From NCBI RefSeq assembly GCF_003955665.1, contig NZ_RXHU01000050.1:1-64000 (forward strand): 64,000 nt of DNA, read 5' to 3'. The position numbers and the translations under genes are program-made. The stretch is from Paenibacillus whitsoniae. GTDB lineage: Bacteria > Bacillota > Bacilli > Paenibacillales > NBRC-103111. The notes beneath the pieces were generated by a model. That model was not told where the DNA came from and did not search any database. It saw nothing but the letters and a program-made list of their open reading frames with translations. Positions 22,224 to 31,144 of the stretch are shown piece by piece. The number at the start of each line of letters is the position of its first letter. Positions within the stretch are counted from its first letter, which is position 1.

Positions 22224-23903
22224 ATGAGTTTACAGACGGAAGAGAGAATTAAGGTAGCCAATCTCAGGCTGAAGTATCCGGGGACGGAGGGGGAACTGAT
22301 TTTCAAAGGTCTTTCCTGTTCCATAGAGCCGGGGGAAAAAGTACTGCTGCTTGGCCCGAGCGGCTGCGGCAAATCGACGCTGCTGCAAGTGATGAGCGGC
22401 ATCGTGCCGGATATCGTAGAGCTGCCGCTCAAGGCCGACGCCATTCGCCGGCCGGGGCGCTGGGGCTACGTGTTCCAGGACCCGGATACGCAGTTCTGCA
22501 TGCCGTATGTAGATGAGGAGATCGCGTTCGTCCTCGAAAATCGACAAATACCGCGCGAGGAAATGCCTGCGCGGATTGCGCAGTATTTGGCGCTGGTCGG
22601 GCTGCGGCTGCCGAATACGCACATGTTGATCAGCGAGCTGTCGCAAGGCATGAAGCAGCGGCTGGCGCTGGCGAGCGTCCTTGCGCTCGAGCCGGAGGTG
22701 CTTTTTCTCGACGAGCCGACCGCGCTGTTGGACGAAGAAGGCACAGATCAGGTATGGGAGACGATCCGCAACGTCGCGCCCGGCAAAACGCTCGTCATCG
22801 TCGAACATAAAATCGACGGCATCCTCGATCTGATCGATCGGTTGATCGTCCTCTCCGCTGAGGGGGAGATCCTGGCGGACGGTGCGCCGCAAATGGTGTT
22901 CCAGACGATGAGGCCATTCCTGCGGGAAGCGGGGATCTGGTATCCCGGCGTGTGGGAGGATTGGGATGCGGCGAGGGAGGAAGAGCGTGCGTGGAGTGAG
23001 CGAGGTGCGGGGGAAGGGCGAGATCAGCAGGCTCAGAGCCGAGGCCTAGGGATAGGGCAAGAGCAAGTGCAAGGGCAAGAGCAAGTGCAAGGGCAAGAGC
23101 AAGTGCAAGAGCAAGTGCAAGGGCAAGGGCAAGTGCAAGAGCGAGAGCACGACCCGCAACCCCTCACGGTTGATAACTCGTCCACGCTTCTGACGTTTCA
23201 GCAGTTCGAGGCGTTCCGCGGCCGCAACGTTACAGTCGCTGTGGATAACTTGACTGTCACCCGCGGCGACTGGATCGCCGTCGTCGGCGTGAACGGCGCA
23301 GGCAAAAGCTCGCTGCTCCTCGCGATCATGGGGCTGCTGCCGACGCGCGGCGAGTGCCGCGTTGCCGGCGCAGCCGGGCGTAAAGTCGAGCAGCTCGCGG
23401 CCAGCATCGGCTTCGTGTTTCAAAACCCGGAATTTCAATTCGTCACGAATTCCGTGGAAGAGGAGCTGACCTACTTGCAGCCGAAGGTGCAGCAGGAAAG
23501 CATGCGGGCCGCACGCGAAGCGCTGCTGCGGCAGTACGGCCTGCTCGAGCTCCGCGAGCGGCATCCGTTTGCCCTGTCGCTGGGCCAGAAGCGCAGGCTG
23601 TCCGTGGCGACCGCGATGGTGCGCAGCCCTCGCGTACTGCTTCTCGACGAGCCGACCTTCGGGCTCGACGCGCACGGCACGCTGCGCATGCTCGAGGAAC
23701 TCGAGCGGCTGAGCGCAGCCGGGACGGGGATCGTGATGGTCACCCACGATCCCGAACTTGTCAGACGCTTCGCAACGCGCGTCTGGCACGTCGCTGACGG
23801 CCGCGTGCGCGAAGCGGCGCGGCCTGGATCGGCGCGGCCGGCGGACGCAGCCGCGTTCGCCCACACCTCCGCCTCCGGCAAGGAGGTGCCTGCATGCAAT
23901 TGA
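22224..23903 (+). CDS. ykoD: ECF transporter double ATPase YkoD
   Basis: A 559-residue protein with two fused ABC ATPase domains that power the YkoEC importer. Domain 1 (about 1-235) has Walker A GPSGCGKST, signature LSQGMKQRLALA and Walker B VLFLDEPTALLD; domain 2 (about 325-540) has GVNGAGKSS, LSLGQKRRLSVA and VLLLDEPTFGLD. Both sites look intact. The linker (about 250-315) is unusually rich in Gln/Gly/Val and is made of GQEQVQ-type hexapeptide repeats from a DNA tandem array. It starts 4 bp after ykoE and overlaps ykoC by 10 bp, so the three are translationally coupled. ykoD lacks a strong ribosome site of its own. Confidence 0.95.
   Translation: MSLQTEERIKVANLRLKYPGTEGELIFKGLSCSIEPGEKVLLLGPSGCGKSTLLQVMSGIVPDIVELPLKADAIRRPGRWGYVFQDPDTQFCMPYVDEEIAFVLENRQIPREEMPARIAQYLALVGLRLPNTHMLISELSQGMKQRLALASVLALEPEVLFLDEPTALLDEEGTDQVWETIRNVAPGKTLVIVEHKIDGILDLIDRLIVLSAEGEILADGAPQMVFQTMRPFLREAGIWYPGVWEDWDAAREEERAWSERGAGEGRDQQAQSRGLGIGQEQVQGQEQVQGQEQVQEQVQGQGQVQEREHDPQPLTVDNSSTLLTFQQFEAFRGRNVTVAVDNLTVTRGDWIAVVGVNGAGKSSLLLAIMGLLPTRGECRVAGAAGRKVEQLAASIGFVFQNPEFQFVTNSVEEELTYLQPKVQQESMRAAREALLRQYGLLELRERHPFALSLGQKRRLSVATAMVRSPRVLLLDEPTFGLDAHGTLRMLEELERLSAAGTGIVMVTHDPELVRRFATRVWHVADGRVREAARPGSARPADAAAFAHTSASGKEVPACN
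23055..23148 (+). repeat. in-frame tandem repeat in the ykoD linker
   Basis: Units of CAAGAGCAAGTGCAAGGG (18 bp, with 12- and 6-bp variants) repeat about five times. They encode GQEQVQ. All unit lengths are multiples of three, so copy-number change keeps the frame. Confidence 0.9.
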
Positions 23904-24697
23904 CGTTTCCGCAACGCGAAACGTGGCTGCACCGCGTGAACCCCGGCGTTAAGCTGGTCACCGCAGTTATGCTGTTCATCGTGGTGGTGTTTACACACAA
24001 CCTGAGCACGATGCTGTATGTGACGCTCGGCTCGCTGCTGCCCCTGGCGCTGCTGAGCGGCCATCCCTGGAAGCGGCTGCTGCTTTACGCATCGCCGTTT
24101 TTGCTCATTTTCATCTCGTCTTCGCTCGGGATGATGATGTTTGGCCAAGGGGAAACGGAGTGGTTTCGCCTTGGCATTATCCATATCACCGCGGAAAGCT
24201 TCTATCGCGGCATTCATCTCGGCCTGCGCGGCATGCAGATCGCCGCAGTCGGCCTGCTGTTCAGCTTGACGACGCGGCCGGTCTCGCTATTCTATGCGCT
24301 GATGCAGCAATGGAAGGTGCCGCCGAAGTATGCGTACAGCTTCCTGGCCGCGCTGCGGATGGTGCCGGTGATGCTGATGGAGTTTCAGACGCTCCGTTAT
24401 GCGCTCAAGGTGCGCGGCAAGCCTTCCGGGCAGCCGTGGAACCCGTTGGGGCTGGCGTACGGCGCGCTGCGCCGCTATGCGATTCCGCTGCTTGCGCAGA
24501 GCATCCGCCGCGCGCACCGCACGGCGGTGGCGATGGAGGCGAAGCGCTTCTCGCTGAGCAAGCAGCGCACTTACTACTACCTCATTACGTACGGCTGGTT
24601 GGATGCCGCCTACGCGGCGTACTGGCTCATCCTTCTCCTTGCGGCGCACGAACTTGCAGTTCATTATCCGGTTGTCACGGTGACCGATGTGCGGTAA
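23894..24697 (+). CDS. ykoC: ECF transporter T component YkoC
   Basis: A 267-residue transmembrane coupling protein (EcfT/CbiQ family) that links the YkoD ATPases to YkoE. Features are the N-terminal FPQRETWLHRVNPGVKLVTAVML, about five helices, and the cytoplasmic coupling helices with the Ala-Arg-Gly-type motif YALKVRGKPS and HRTAVAMEAKRFSLSKQRTYY. The start overlaps the end of ykoD by 10 bp; GGAGGT within the ykoD tail (23884-23889) serves as its ribosome site. A hairpin terminator closes the operon. Confidence 0.94.
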   Translation: MQLTFPQRETWLHRVNPGVKLVTAVMLFIVVVFTHNLSTMLYVTLGSLLPLALLSGHPWKRLLLYASPFLLIFISSSLGMMMFGQGETEWFRLGIIHITAESFYRGIHLGLRGMQIAAVGLLFSLTTRPVSLFYALMQQWKVPPKYAYSFLAALRMVPVMLMEFQTLRYALKVRGKPSGQPWNPLGLAYGALRRYAIPLLAQSIRRAHRTAVAMEAKRFSLSKQRTYYYLITYGWLDAAYAAYWLILLLAAHELAVHYPVVTVTDVR

Positions 24698-24701
24698 TTT
24701 G

Positions 24702-24744
24702 AAAACGGCTGCCCCTGGGATGTGATCCCGGAGGCAGCCGTTTA
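24702..24744 (+). terminator. ykoEDC terminator
   Basis: AAACGGCTGCC pairs with GGCAGCCGTTT around a loop that itself folds (CTGGGATGTGATCCCGG). It lies 5 bp after the ykoC stop and may act on the opposite strand for the amidoligase gene too. Confidence 0.8.
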
Positions 24745-24811
24745 TCTTCTATTTATTTATATCGGTAATCCTTTTGTTCCAATTCTCTGAGAAGAGGCTT
24801 CGCAGTTCTAG

Positions 24812-25720
24812 TCATTCTGGAAGTTGACGTGCAACTTCCCAACCAGTAGAAGGGAGATGCAAAAGGCGTTCGCATAATTCTCCATTAGCGTCTTCTATGG
24901 TTACTAAAATACCTTCAGGCCTAGGCAAAATATAAAGAATTTCACCATCCTGGACAAGATTGCTTGCAAGCGGAGCTAAGATGGGCACTAACGCATCTTC
25001 TAGCCATATTCGCTCACGATACCATTTCGGGGCGGGTTTTGGTTGAGGAAAGCCGCTGACAGGTGCACCGAGTTCAATCGCCATCTTGTGGGGATCGGAA
25101 GAAAGCTGGAGCCCTGCCCCTATGGCCGCCACGAAACGAAGACAAAATTCAATTGTGTTGATCACTTCATTGTAGTTTAACGAACCATTACCATAACGAA
25201 TTTCTACCGTGCCAATATCAAACCAGGCCGCCAGATTAATTCCACACCGATGGGATTGGGGACGTCCCTTGTGGCATAGAACGGTTCTCCCGGGATCGGA
25301 AATAAATCGGTCATACATCTCCCGTGTGACAGGCGGACAGAATTTCAGACGGTCTTCGCTAGTATTTAGTAAACGCCTTACAGTTTCTTGATATAGCAAA
25401 GCAGCCTCGATAAACCGGGGGATAACTTCTTGTCCCCAAGGATCTAAGCCTACATGGACATGAAGTCCGCAGTTCCAATTCGCAACAGCTCCTGTCGCTT
25501 GGAGTCGCGTTAGCATCTCGTGAATTTGCTCTCGATCTTCCCACTGGATAGGAGGCGGTTTAAGCTCGCTGCCGGATTCATCTCCAGTATCATCAATCTG
25601 CCGTTCATCAAGCGACATGATCCAGCCTGGCAGTAGCTCGACATCCTCTGGGTTACCACCAACAAATTCAATTTCGACGCCAAACCGAAGTTCCTTCCAA
25701 TCTACAAATAAAGGTTTCAT
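24812..25720 (-). CDS. putative amidoligase (Amidoligase_2 family)
   Basis: A 302-residue protein of the carboxylate-amine ligase-like amidoligase family (glutamine synthetase/GCS fold), predicted to join an amine to a carboxylate using ATP. The signs are the entry motif RFGVEIEFVGG with metal-binding Glu residues, CGLHVHVGLDPWG with paired His, FIEAALLYQETVRRLL, the TVEIRYGNGSLNYNEVINTIEFCLRFV segment and several conserved Arg. Related enzymes are proposed to modify peptides or cell wall, but no substrate is established. No peptide, gamma-glutamylcyclotransferase or peptidase partner is adjacent. The upstream base composition is ordinary. Start at the ATG at 25718-25720, with a GAGAGAGG-rich stretch about 8 bp upstream. 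Stands alone. Confidence 0.8.
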   Translation of the reverse strand: MKPLFVDWKELRFGVEIEFVGGNPEDVELLPGWIMSLDERQIDDTGDESGSELKPPPIQWEDREQIHEMLTRLQATGAVANWNCGLHVHVGLDPWGQEVIPRFIEAALLYQETVRRLLNTSEDRLKFCPPVTREMYDRFISDPGRTVLCHKGRPQSHRCGINLAAWFDIGTVEIRYGNGSLNYNEVINTIEFCLRFVAAIGAGLQLSSDPHKMAIELGAPVSGFPQPKPAPKWYRERIWLEDALVPILAPLASNLVQDGEILYILPRPEGILVTIEDANGELCERLLHLPSTGWEVARQLPE

Positions 25721-26074
25721 CTTTTTATTCCTCTCTCTCTTTGGTCAAATGGTGCAGGAATGAAAAAGAGAGAAGGTGGAGCACGGGCTTAACGGGGCAC
25801 TTTTTTTCTCGGCACGGCGATCCCTCCAACTGAGGATTTTGTAGTGTTTGGAAATTAACTTGCCAGTACAGACAGCACGGTGAGCGTATCACAACTCGTG
25901 GATACAAAAACAACCTGGCTCTGCTAACGAAGCGGGGCCGGGTTGCTTTTGATTGCAGTCAGCCCTTGCTAACGAAGCGGAGAAGACTACAATTGCCGTA
26001 GGTTTTGTTTATCTTAAAATAGTATGCGCGGATTGAAAAGTCAAGTTTTAAATAGACATGTGGTCAACAATGAT
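25721..26074. other. intergenic stretch, no gene recognised
   Basis: Contains two direct copies of GCTAACGAAGCGG (about 25923 and 25968) and nothing else convincing. A 62-codon reverse frame here lacks coding character. Confidence 0.6.
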
Positions 26075-26473
26075 CTACTTGCCCCATTTCAAAGATAAAA
26101 TCAACTGACAGCAGGGCGCTCCTCCGGTGGTTTTCGGCCCAAGCGAAAACTGCACCGTGCTGGGCGTATAAGTCGTGACAACGTCCGATTTACTGCCGAA
26201 GGCATGGACAATGTGGTCGACTTCCTTTTGATTGCCGCTCTGGGCGTTGCTCATTAATTGTTTGGCGACGACGGGATCATGCAGCTTGCTGAGGATTAAG
26301 GCGGCATCTTTCAGCATGATGTCCGAAAGCGCGATCGAATTGCTGAGCTGGTTCGTTGCGACAGGCGGGTAATCGCGATCCCAAGCCCAGTACGGTGCGT
26401 AATGGTACGGATGCGGCGGGTACGCGTAGTAGTGCAGCGGTGCGTAGGGATACAAAGAAGGGTCATTATACAA
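26075..26473 (-). CDS. Tyr/Pro-rich small protein, possibly spore-associated
   Basis: A 132-residue protein in two parts. Residues 1-40 are Tyr/Pro/His-rich (SLYPYAPLHYYAYPPHPYHY), like several spore-coat and exosporium proteins. Residues 45-132 are a compact helical then beta domain: ALSDIMLKDAALILSKL, AKQLMSNAQSGNQKEVDHIV and a C-terminal APCCQLILSLKWGK. I recognise the general pattern from Paenibacillus and Bacillus hypothetical proteins but no functional name. The start is TTG at 26471-26473, with AAAGGGGG about 10 bp upstream; no ATG gives the full Tyr-rich part. A coat role is inference from composition. Confidence 0.7.
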   Translation of the reverse strand: MYNDPSLYPYAPLHYYAYPPHPYHYAPYWAWDRDYPPVATNQLSNSIALSDIMLKDAALILSKLHDPVVAKQLMSNAQSGNQKEVDHIVHAFGSKSDVVTTYTPSTVQFSLGPKTTGGAPCCQLILSLKWGK

Positions 26474-26597
26474 GGCGGCCGCCCCCTTTCTTTAAAAGAG
26501 GTTATTTAAAAATATGCTACTGCACTATATGCCTGCGTTAGGCGAGTGTGCATCGCGGAGGGAGCGGGCCTGGTACTCGGAATTTCCGGAGCGGCTT

Positions 26598-27785
26598 CTA
26601 AGGCCGCGGATAGTACGAGAAGCCGGGGTATTTGACGACGGGCCATTTTTCTTTGCGCAGCGTCCGGAGGAACTCGGGCCCGGCATTAAGGTTGGATGAG
26701 ACCAGCTCCTGCGGGGTCAACGCCAGCCATTGATTGAGTGAAACGTCCTGGAAGCGGTCGCTTTTGAACATCTCCAGAAACCAGAGGGACTCGGTTCCGG
26801 TATTTTGGATATAGTGTCCGAAGGCAAAAGGGACATAGCCCACGTCCCCGGCGCGGTAATCGAACGTTCTGGCCACACCGTTCGCTGCAAATACCGTCAT
26901 GAGTCCCTGTCCGGCCAAATAGTACTGCCACTCATCCTGATTCGGATGCCAGTGCAGCTCGCGCATCCCGCCGGGTTCAACTTCTACAAGCGCGGCGGCA
27001 ATGGTTTTGGAAATGGGAAAATTGCTGGAGTCGACGATCCGGACGCAGCCGCCCGGTGTGCGAAGAGGAGGCTGCGCAAGCAGCTTGTGCGTGAAGCTGA
27101 GCGGCACTTGCCCGTTGGGTGACGGCACTTGCTGCGTTGCGATCGGGCCGGGGATCTTATCTTGATAGATGTATTTCTGCTTGGGAGAAATGTCGGCAAA
27201 AGCATCCATGCTGACGCCAAAGTTGGCGGAAAGCACATCCTTGGGCGTGTGCGCGAACCAATCGGACAACCCCAGTGTCCCCAGATCGGAGAAGCTTCCG
27301 TCGTCGAACACAAGCAGGAACTCGCAGCCTTCTTCCAGCCCTTGAATGGAGTGCGGAATTCCAGGCGGAAAATACCACAAATCCCCGGGCCCCACATCGG
27401 CGATAAAGTTGCGCCCGTCCTGATCGACGGCGGTAATCCGCGCACTTCCCAGCAGCATATACGACCATTCCGCTTCCTGATGCCAATGCAGCTCCCGCAC
27501 GCCGCCCGGCGTCAGGCTCATATTGACGGCAGCCAGCGTCTTCGCGATCGGCAGCTCGCGAATCGAGACGCCGCGGGACCAGCCGCCGTGATTGAGCTGC
27601 ATATGGGTATCCGAAAACGAGAATTTGAGATTCGGCACCGTCCCATGATCTGTCATAGGCGGGACCAGCATATCAGGGTTTTCCAAATCCCGCATCACAT
27701 CGCGGGGGCCGCGGTCGACGTTGCCCATGCCGTCGGAACGAATCGGCTGCGGGATAGGGGACGGCGATATATGAGGTCGATTCAT
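26598..27785 (-). CDS. oxdC: oxalate decarboxylase-type bicupin
   Basis: A 395-residue double-cupin Mn enzyme, expected to split oxalate to formate and CO2. Each cupin has its metal set: ELHWHQEAEW and later PHSI in the N-domain (about 100-160), ELHWHPNQDEW and GHYI in the C-domain (about 280-330). The N-terminal PQPIRSDGMGNVDRGPRD and the DWFAHTPKDVLSANFGV segment are typical of OxdC/OxdD. The lid loop that in B. subtilis OxdC reads SENST here reads SDLGT (after FDDGSF), so the key lid Glu is replaced by Asp; decarboxylase versus oxidase balance is therefore less certain. AAAGGAG precedes the ATG at 27785; an upstream in-frame ATG is ignored. No terminal signal peptide. Confidence 0.9.
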   Translation of the reverse strand: MNRPHISPSPIPQPIRSDGMGNVDRGPRDVMRDLENPDMLVPPMTDHGTVPNLKFSFSDTHMQLNHGGWSRGVSIRELPIAKTLAAVNMSLTPGGVRELHWHQEAEWSYMLLGSARITAVDQDGRNFIADVGPGDLWYFPPGIPHSIQGLEEGCEFLLVFDDGSFSDLGTLGLSDWFAHTPKDVLSANFGVSMDAFADISPKQKYIYQDKIPGPIATQQVPSPNGQVPLSFTHKLLAQPPLRTPGGCVRIVDSSNFPISKTIAAALVEVEPGGMRELHWHPNQDEWQYYLAGQGLMTVFAANGVARTFDYRAGDVGYVPFAFGHYIQNTGTESLWFLEMFKSDRFQDVSLNQWLALTPQELVSSNLNAGPEFLRTLRKEKWPVVKYPGFSYYPRP

Positions 27786-27837
27786 ACACTCACTCCTTTT
27801 AGGGACCTTCATCCTATTGATGCTTATTCGCCAGCAA

Positions 27838-27868
27838 AAATAAAAATGACCCCGGAAGGGGTCATTTT
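27838..27868 (-). terminator. terminator of the SLH gene at 27889
   Basis: AAAATGACCCC and GGGGTCATTTT are perfect 11-bp arms around a 4-base loop, with TTTTTATTTTT on the minus strand. It lies 20 bp after the SLH gene stop. Confidence 0.93.
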
Positions 27869-27888
27869 GACATGTTTACAGAGGTAGA

Positions 27889-29346
27889 TTAGCGCGTCAT
27901 TGTGACGTAGCTGGTCACCTTTTGACCGGATGCGGAGACGGCTGTCAGTTCAAAATACTTCACATTGCCGGAGACGTTCACGGTCCCGTGCTCATCTGCC
28001 GTTACAGTGCCGACCGCTCCCAACGCAGCGTCGCCTTGAATGTCGTTAACGATGAACAATGTGCCCAGTGCAAAATTGTAATTCGCAGCATCTGTTTTTT
28101 CATACTTGATGCCGTAATTGTCGGTAATCGTGAGATCCATCGCGGAGTATGCGTCAAACGAAGCCGTGTAGTTGCCGTCAACGGGAGTCATTGCTTTCGT
28201 AATGGATGTCTCGCCCGCTTTCAAAGCGGCAGCCTTGACAGGATCGCTGGTCACCGTCACGGTAACATGAAGCTGCTTGGCATCACCGGAGCCGATCTGC
28301 ACCATGACGCTGACGTCTGCCGTGCCTGGCTTATTCCCCAGCACATAGGCGTGGTGGTCTGCGCTCAGGCCTACTTTAGCTACGTTCGGATCGGATGAGA
28401 AGACGGACTGCACCACGCCCGGAATCGCAACGGTGTCGCCCCCGTTTGTCGTGGCTTTAATTTCGATTTCTTTGGCAAATTTACTGATCGCAGGATTCTC
28501 AGCATCCGCTTTGGAGATCGCGCCGGATGCATTGTCGGTCAGCCCGCTGTCGATGACGCTGGCCAGTGTGTAGGAACCCACAATCGAAACATTCCCTGAT
28601 GTGCTGCTGCCTGTCCCTGGGTTCGTACCCGTACCATTTCCTGTCCCTGGATTTGAGCCATTACTGTTGCCCGTTCCCGGATTCGTGCCGGTACCATTGC
28701 CATTGCCCGTACTAGGAGGCGTTGCCTCTTGATAAGCTTGCTGAGCGCCGTATGCGCTCACGACCAAATCCTCGCGCGTTGCTTGCGCGTCGCCGCCTTT
28801 GCCAGTCGGATGAATGCCCAACGTCGTCGCTTGCGAGACCGCATCGGCGTACCATGGGGAACCCGTAGTCACAACTTTTTTGCCTAAGCCTTTCAGCAAT
28901 ATCGTGTCGAGTTGAGCCGTAGTGACAGAGTCGCCAGGCGCAAAGGTCGTATCCGTCATACCGTCAATGAGACCTGCCTTTTTCGCGGCTTCAATGTACG
29001 GAATAGCCCAACCGTTGGCGGAATCATCCGCACGTACGTCGGTGAAGCTCGATGCAGCAACAGTCAAATCGACCGGAATTTCAAAAACTTTCGTCGCCAC
29101 TTTCGCAAACTGAGCGCGCGTCATCTTTTGCTGGATGCCGAATGTGTCGCTGGATACACCGTCGAAAATGCCTCCGCCGATCATGGCATCAAGCTTAGCC
29201 TTGAGGTCGGCGGAAACGTTGCCCAAGTCTGTGAAGTCAGCGCTGGTCTTCGCGGTTGCCGCGGCAGCCGGCTGAACGAGCATCAAGCTTGCCAGAAGCG
29301 ATAATGCCGTTGCTGTATGGGTTAAAGGAAGTTTCAATGTTTTCAT
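27889..29346 (-). CDS. SLH-domain surface protein with Ig-like C-terminal part
   Basis: About 485 residues, exported and wall-bound. Signal peptide to about AAAATA; three SLH modules (about 35-205, marked by FTDLGNVSADLKAKLDAMI, FTDVRADDSANGWAIPYIEAA and SPWYADAVSQATTLGI); a Gly/Asn/Thr/Pro linker of repeated GTNPGTGNG units (about 210-245); then a beta-rich region that resembles a BIG2-like fold (DTVAIPGVVQSVFSSDPNVAKVG). The N-terminal placement of SLH is like many S-layer proteins. GGAGG is 3 bp from the first of two ATGs and 6 bp from the second, so 29346 is preferred. Followed by a strong terminator. Confidence 0.9.
   Translation of the reverse strand: MKTLKLPLTHTATALSLLASLMLVQPAAAATAKTSADFTDLGNVSADLKAKLDAMIGGGIFDGVSSDTFGIQQKMTRAQFAKVATKVFEIPVDLTVAASSFTDVRADDSANGWAIPYIEAAKKAGLIDGMTDTTFAPGDSVTTAQLDTILLKGLGKKVVTTGSPWYADAVSQATTLGIHPTGKGGDAQATREDLVVSAYGAQQAYQEATPPSTGNGNGTGTNPGTGNSNGSNPGTGNGTGTNPGTGSSTSGNVSIVGSYTLASVIDSGLTDNASGAISKADAENPAISKFAKEIEIKATTNGGDTVAIPGVVQSVFSSDPNVAKVGLSADHHAYVLGNKPGTADVSVMVQIGSGDAKQLHVTVTVTSDPVKAAALKAGETSITKAMTPVDGNYTASFDAYSAMDLTITDNYGIKYEKTDAANYNFALGTLFIVNDIQGDAALGAVGTVTADEHGTVNVSGNVKYFELTAVSASGQKVTSYVTMTR
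28605..28712 (-). repeat. degenerate tandem repeat encoding the Gly/Asn linker
   Basis: Repeats of the codons for (N/S)PGTGNGTGT are about 30-33 bp long and give the flexible spacer of the SLH protein. In-frame, with silent variation between copies. Confidence 0.75.
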
Positions 29347-29621
29347 CATAGTCCTCCATCGAAGATAGTCGTAAGCGTCGCTCTAGTAAACTAGCTTGTC
29401 TAGTACCTATCGTGATGCTTCTACTATAGCGTGTCATAGAAAGGACGTCATTGTCAAATTTCTGTCAAAGCAGGGGCTGGTGATTTCGATGTAAAAGAGT
29501 GCTAGGTCAGCATCCGTGCCCTGTTGAATTACGCGCTTGGAAGCGGTAAAGTTAGGGCGAAGGCTGCAGATTAGCGGCCACATCGCGGCTTTGGGCCAAT
29601 TCAGGATGGAGAGTGGGAAGC

Positions 29622-30197
29622 ATGGACGTTCAAGAGGCAATTCGCAGTCGCCGCAGCATCGGCAAAGTCAAGCCGGATCCGGTGGATCGAGCATTAATTG
29701 AAGAGATTTTGGAAGCGGGCATTTGGGCGCCGAATCACGCGCATACCGAGCCATGGCGGTTCTGGGTCATGACTGGCGAAGGCCGGGGACTGCTCGGCCG
29801 CGGTTACGCAGAGGTGGCGCTGGCGGAAGCTGTTGATCAGCTTTCCGACGAGGAAGCGGAGAAATTGCGTGACGCCAATATGAAAAAAGCGTTCCGCGCC
29901 CCTGCGGTGATCGCTGTCGCCGTATCGCCGTCCGAGAAAGCCGTCGTGCCGGAGATTGAAGAATACGCCGCCGCCCACGCGGCTGTGCACAATATGCTGC
30001 TCACCGCGCATGCGCTTGGGCTAGGCGCGATCTGGCGCACCGGCGCTCCGACCTACCATCCGAAAATGCGGGAGGCGTTCGGCCTCGCCGGCAAGGAGGA
30101 GCTGGTCGGCTTCATTTACCTCGGCTATCCGGAGCCGCTGCCGCTGAAAGCGGTGCGGAAACCGTTCGCAGAGAAGACGATCTGGGTAACGGAGTAA
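29622..30197 (+). CDS. nitroreductase-family FMN oxidoreductase
   Basis: A 191-residue flavin oxidoreductase of the YdjA/minimal nitroreductase type. It begins MDVQEAIRSRRSIGKVKPDPVDRALIEEILEAGIWAPNHAHTEPWRF, the classical FMN-phosphate-binding Arg pair and Asn/Pro active-site region; AAVHNMLLTAHALGLGAIWRTG and FIYLGYPEPLPLKAVRKP complete the fold. Substrate is unknown; reduction of nitro or quinone compounds with NAD(P)H is usual. The start ATG at 29622 (GGGAAG about 8 bp upstream) is preferred to an in-frame GTG at 29613. It ends 7 bp before the aldo-keto reductase start, so the pair are probably one transcript. Confidence 0.92.
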   Translation: MDVQEAIRSRRSIGKVKPDPVDRALIEEILEAGIWAPNHAHTEPWRFWVMTGEGRGLLGRGYAEVALAEAVDQLSDEEAEKLRDANMKKAFRAPAVIAVAVSPSEKAVVPEIEEYAAAHAAVHNMLLTAHALGLGAIWRTGAPTYHPKMREAFGLAGKEELVGFIYLGYPEPLPLKAVRKPFAEKTIWVTE

Positions 30198-30204
30198 CAG
30201 GGTC

Positions 30205-31119
30205 ATGAAACGAAATCGATTAGGTACTTCGGAACTCATGGTCGGCGAGGTCGGACTCGGCTGCATGTCATTAGGCACGGATCAACGTCTGGCTATCTCT
30301 ATGATTCACGCTGCGATAGAACGAGGGGTAAATTTTATTGATACGGCAGATTTATATGAGGAAGGCCGCAATGAAGAAATCATTGGAGCGGCACTTCGTG
30401 ATCGCCGTCGTGAGGAAATCGTCCTCGCCACAAAAGTGGGAAATCGACGAATTCCAGGCCACGAGGGCTGGGTGTGGGATGCCTCTAAGGCCTATATTTT
30501 AGAGGCAGTCAAAGGTAGCTTGAAAAGGCTGGGCACGGACTACATTGATCTCTATCAACTGCACGGGGGGACGTTGGACGATCCGATCGATGAGACCATC
30601 GAAGCATTTGAACAATTGAAGCGAGAGGGAGTTATTCGTTATTATGGCATCTCCTCAATTCGTCCGAATGTCATTCGTACGTATGCAAGACGCTCATCGA
30701 TTGTGAGCGTCATGAGTCAGTACAGCTTATTGGATCGGCGTCCGGAGGAAGCGGTGCTGGCGCTGCTTGCCGACGAATCGATCAGTTTGATCGCCCGCGG
30801 TCCAGTGGCGAAAGGGATTTTATCGAGCGGAGGACAGCAGCGTCTGGAGAAAGGGTATCTGGACTACGGAAAAGAATCCTTAGGCGCGCTGCATCCCCAA
30901 TTGCAGGAGGTGGCCGAAGCCCGTGGCTGCAGTCTGAGCCAGCTTGCCATTCGCTATGCCTTATCGCATCCTACAGTCGCTGTAACCATCCCGGGGGCCA
31001 GCTCGCTTCATCAATTGCAGGACAACATCGAGGCGGCAGCGGCAGCTCCACTAACCGAAAGTGAGGTCGCGCTGCTGCGTCAGTTAACCCGATTGAATAG
31101 ATACGAGCAACATCGATAG
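30205..31119 (+). CDS. aldo-keto reductase
   Basis: A 304-residue NADPH-dependent TIM-barrel reductase, close in pattern to YqkF/YccK proteins. Catalytic tetrad residues sit in FIDTADLYEEG (Asp, Tyr), LATKVG (Lys) and LYQLHGG (His); the cofactor-binding ARGPVAKGILSSGG and VTIPGASSLHQLQDNIEAA segments are present. Physiological substrate unknown; small carbonyl detoxification is typical. GGAGTAACAGGGTC precedes the ATG. Co-transcribed with the nitroreductase upstream and closed by a shared terminator with psuG. Confidence 0.92.
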   Translation: MKRNRLGTSELMVGEVGLGCMSLGTDQRLAISMIHAAIERGVNFIDTADLYEEGRNEEIIGAALRDRRREEIVLATKVGNRRIPGHEGWVWDASKAYILEAVKGSLKRLGTDYIDLYQLHGGTLDDPIDETIEAFEQLKREGVIRYYGISSIRPNVIRTYARRSSIVSVMSQYSLLDRRPEEAVLALLADESISLIARGPVAKGILSSGGQQRLEKGYLDYGKESLGALHPQLQEVAEARGCSLSQLAIRYALSHPTVAVTIPGASSLHQLQDNIEAAAAAPLTESEVALLRQLTRLNRYEQHR

Positions 31120-31144
31120 ATAGAAGGGTCCAGATGAAATGAAG

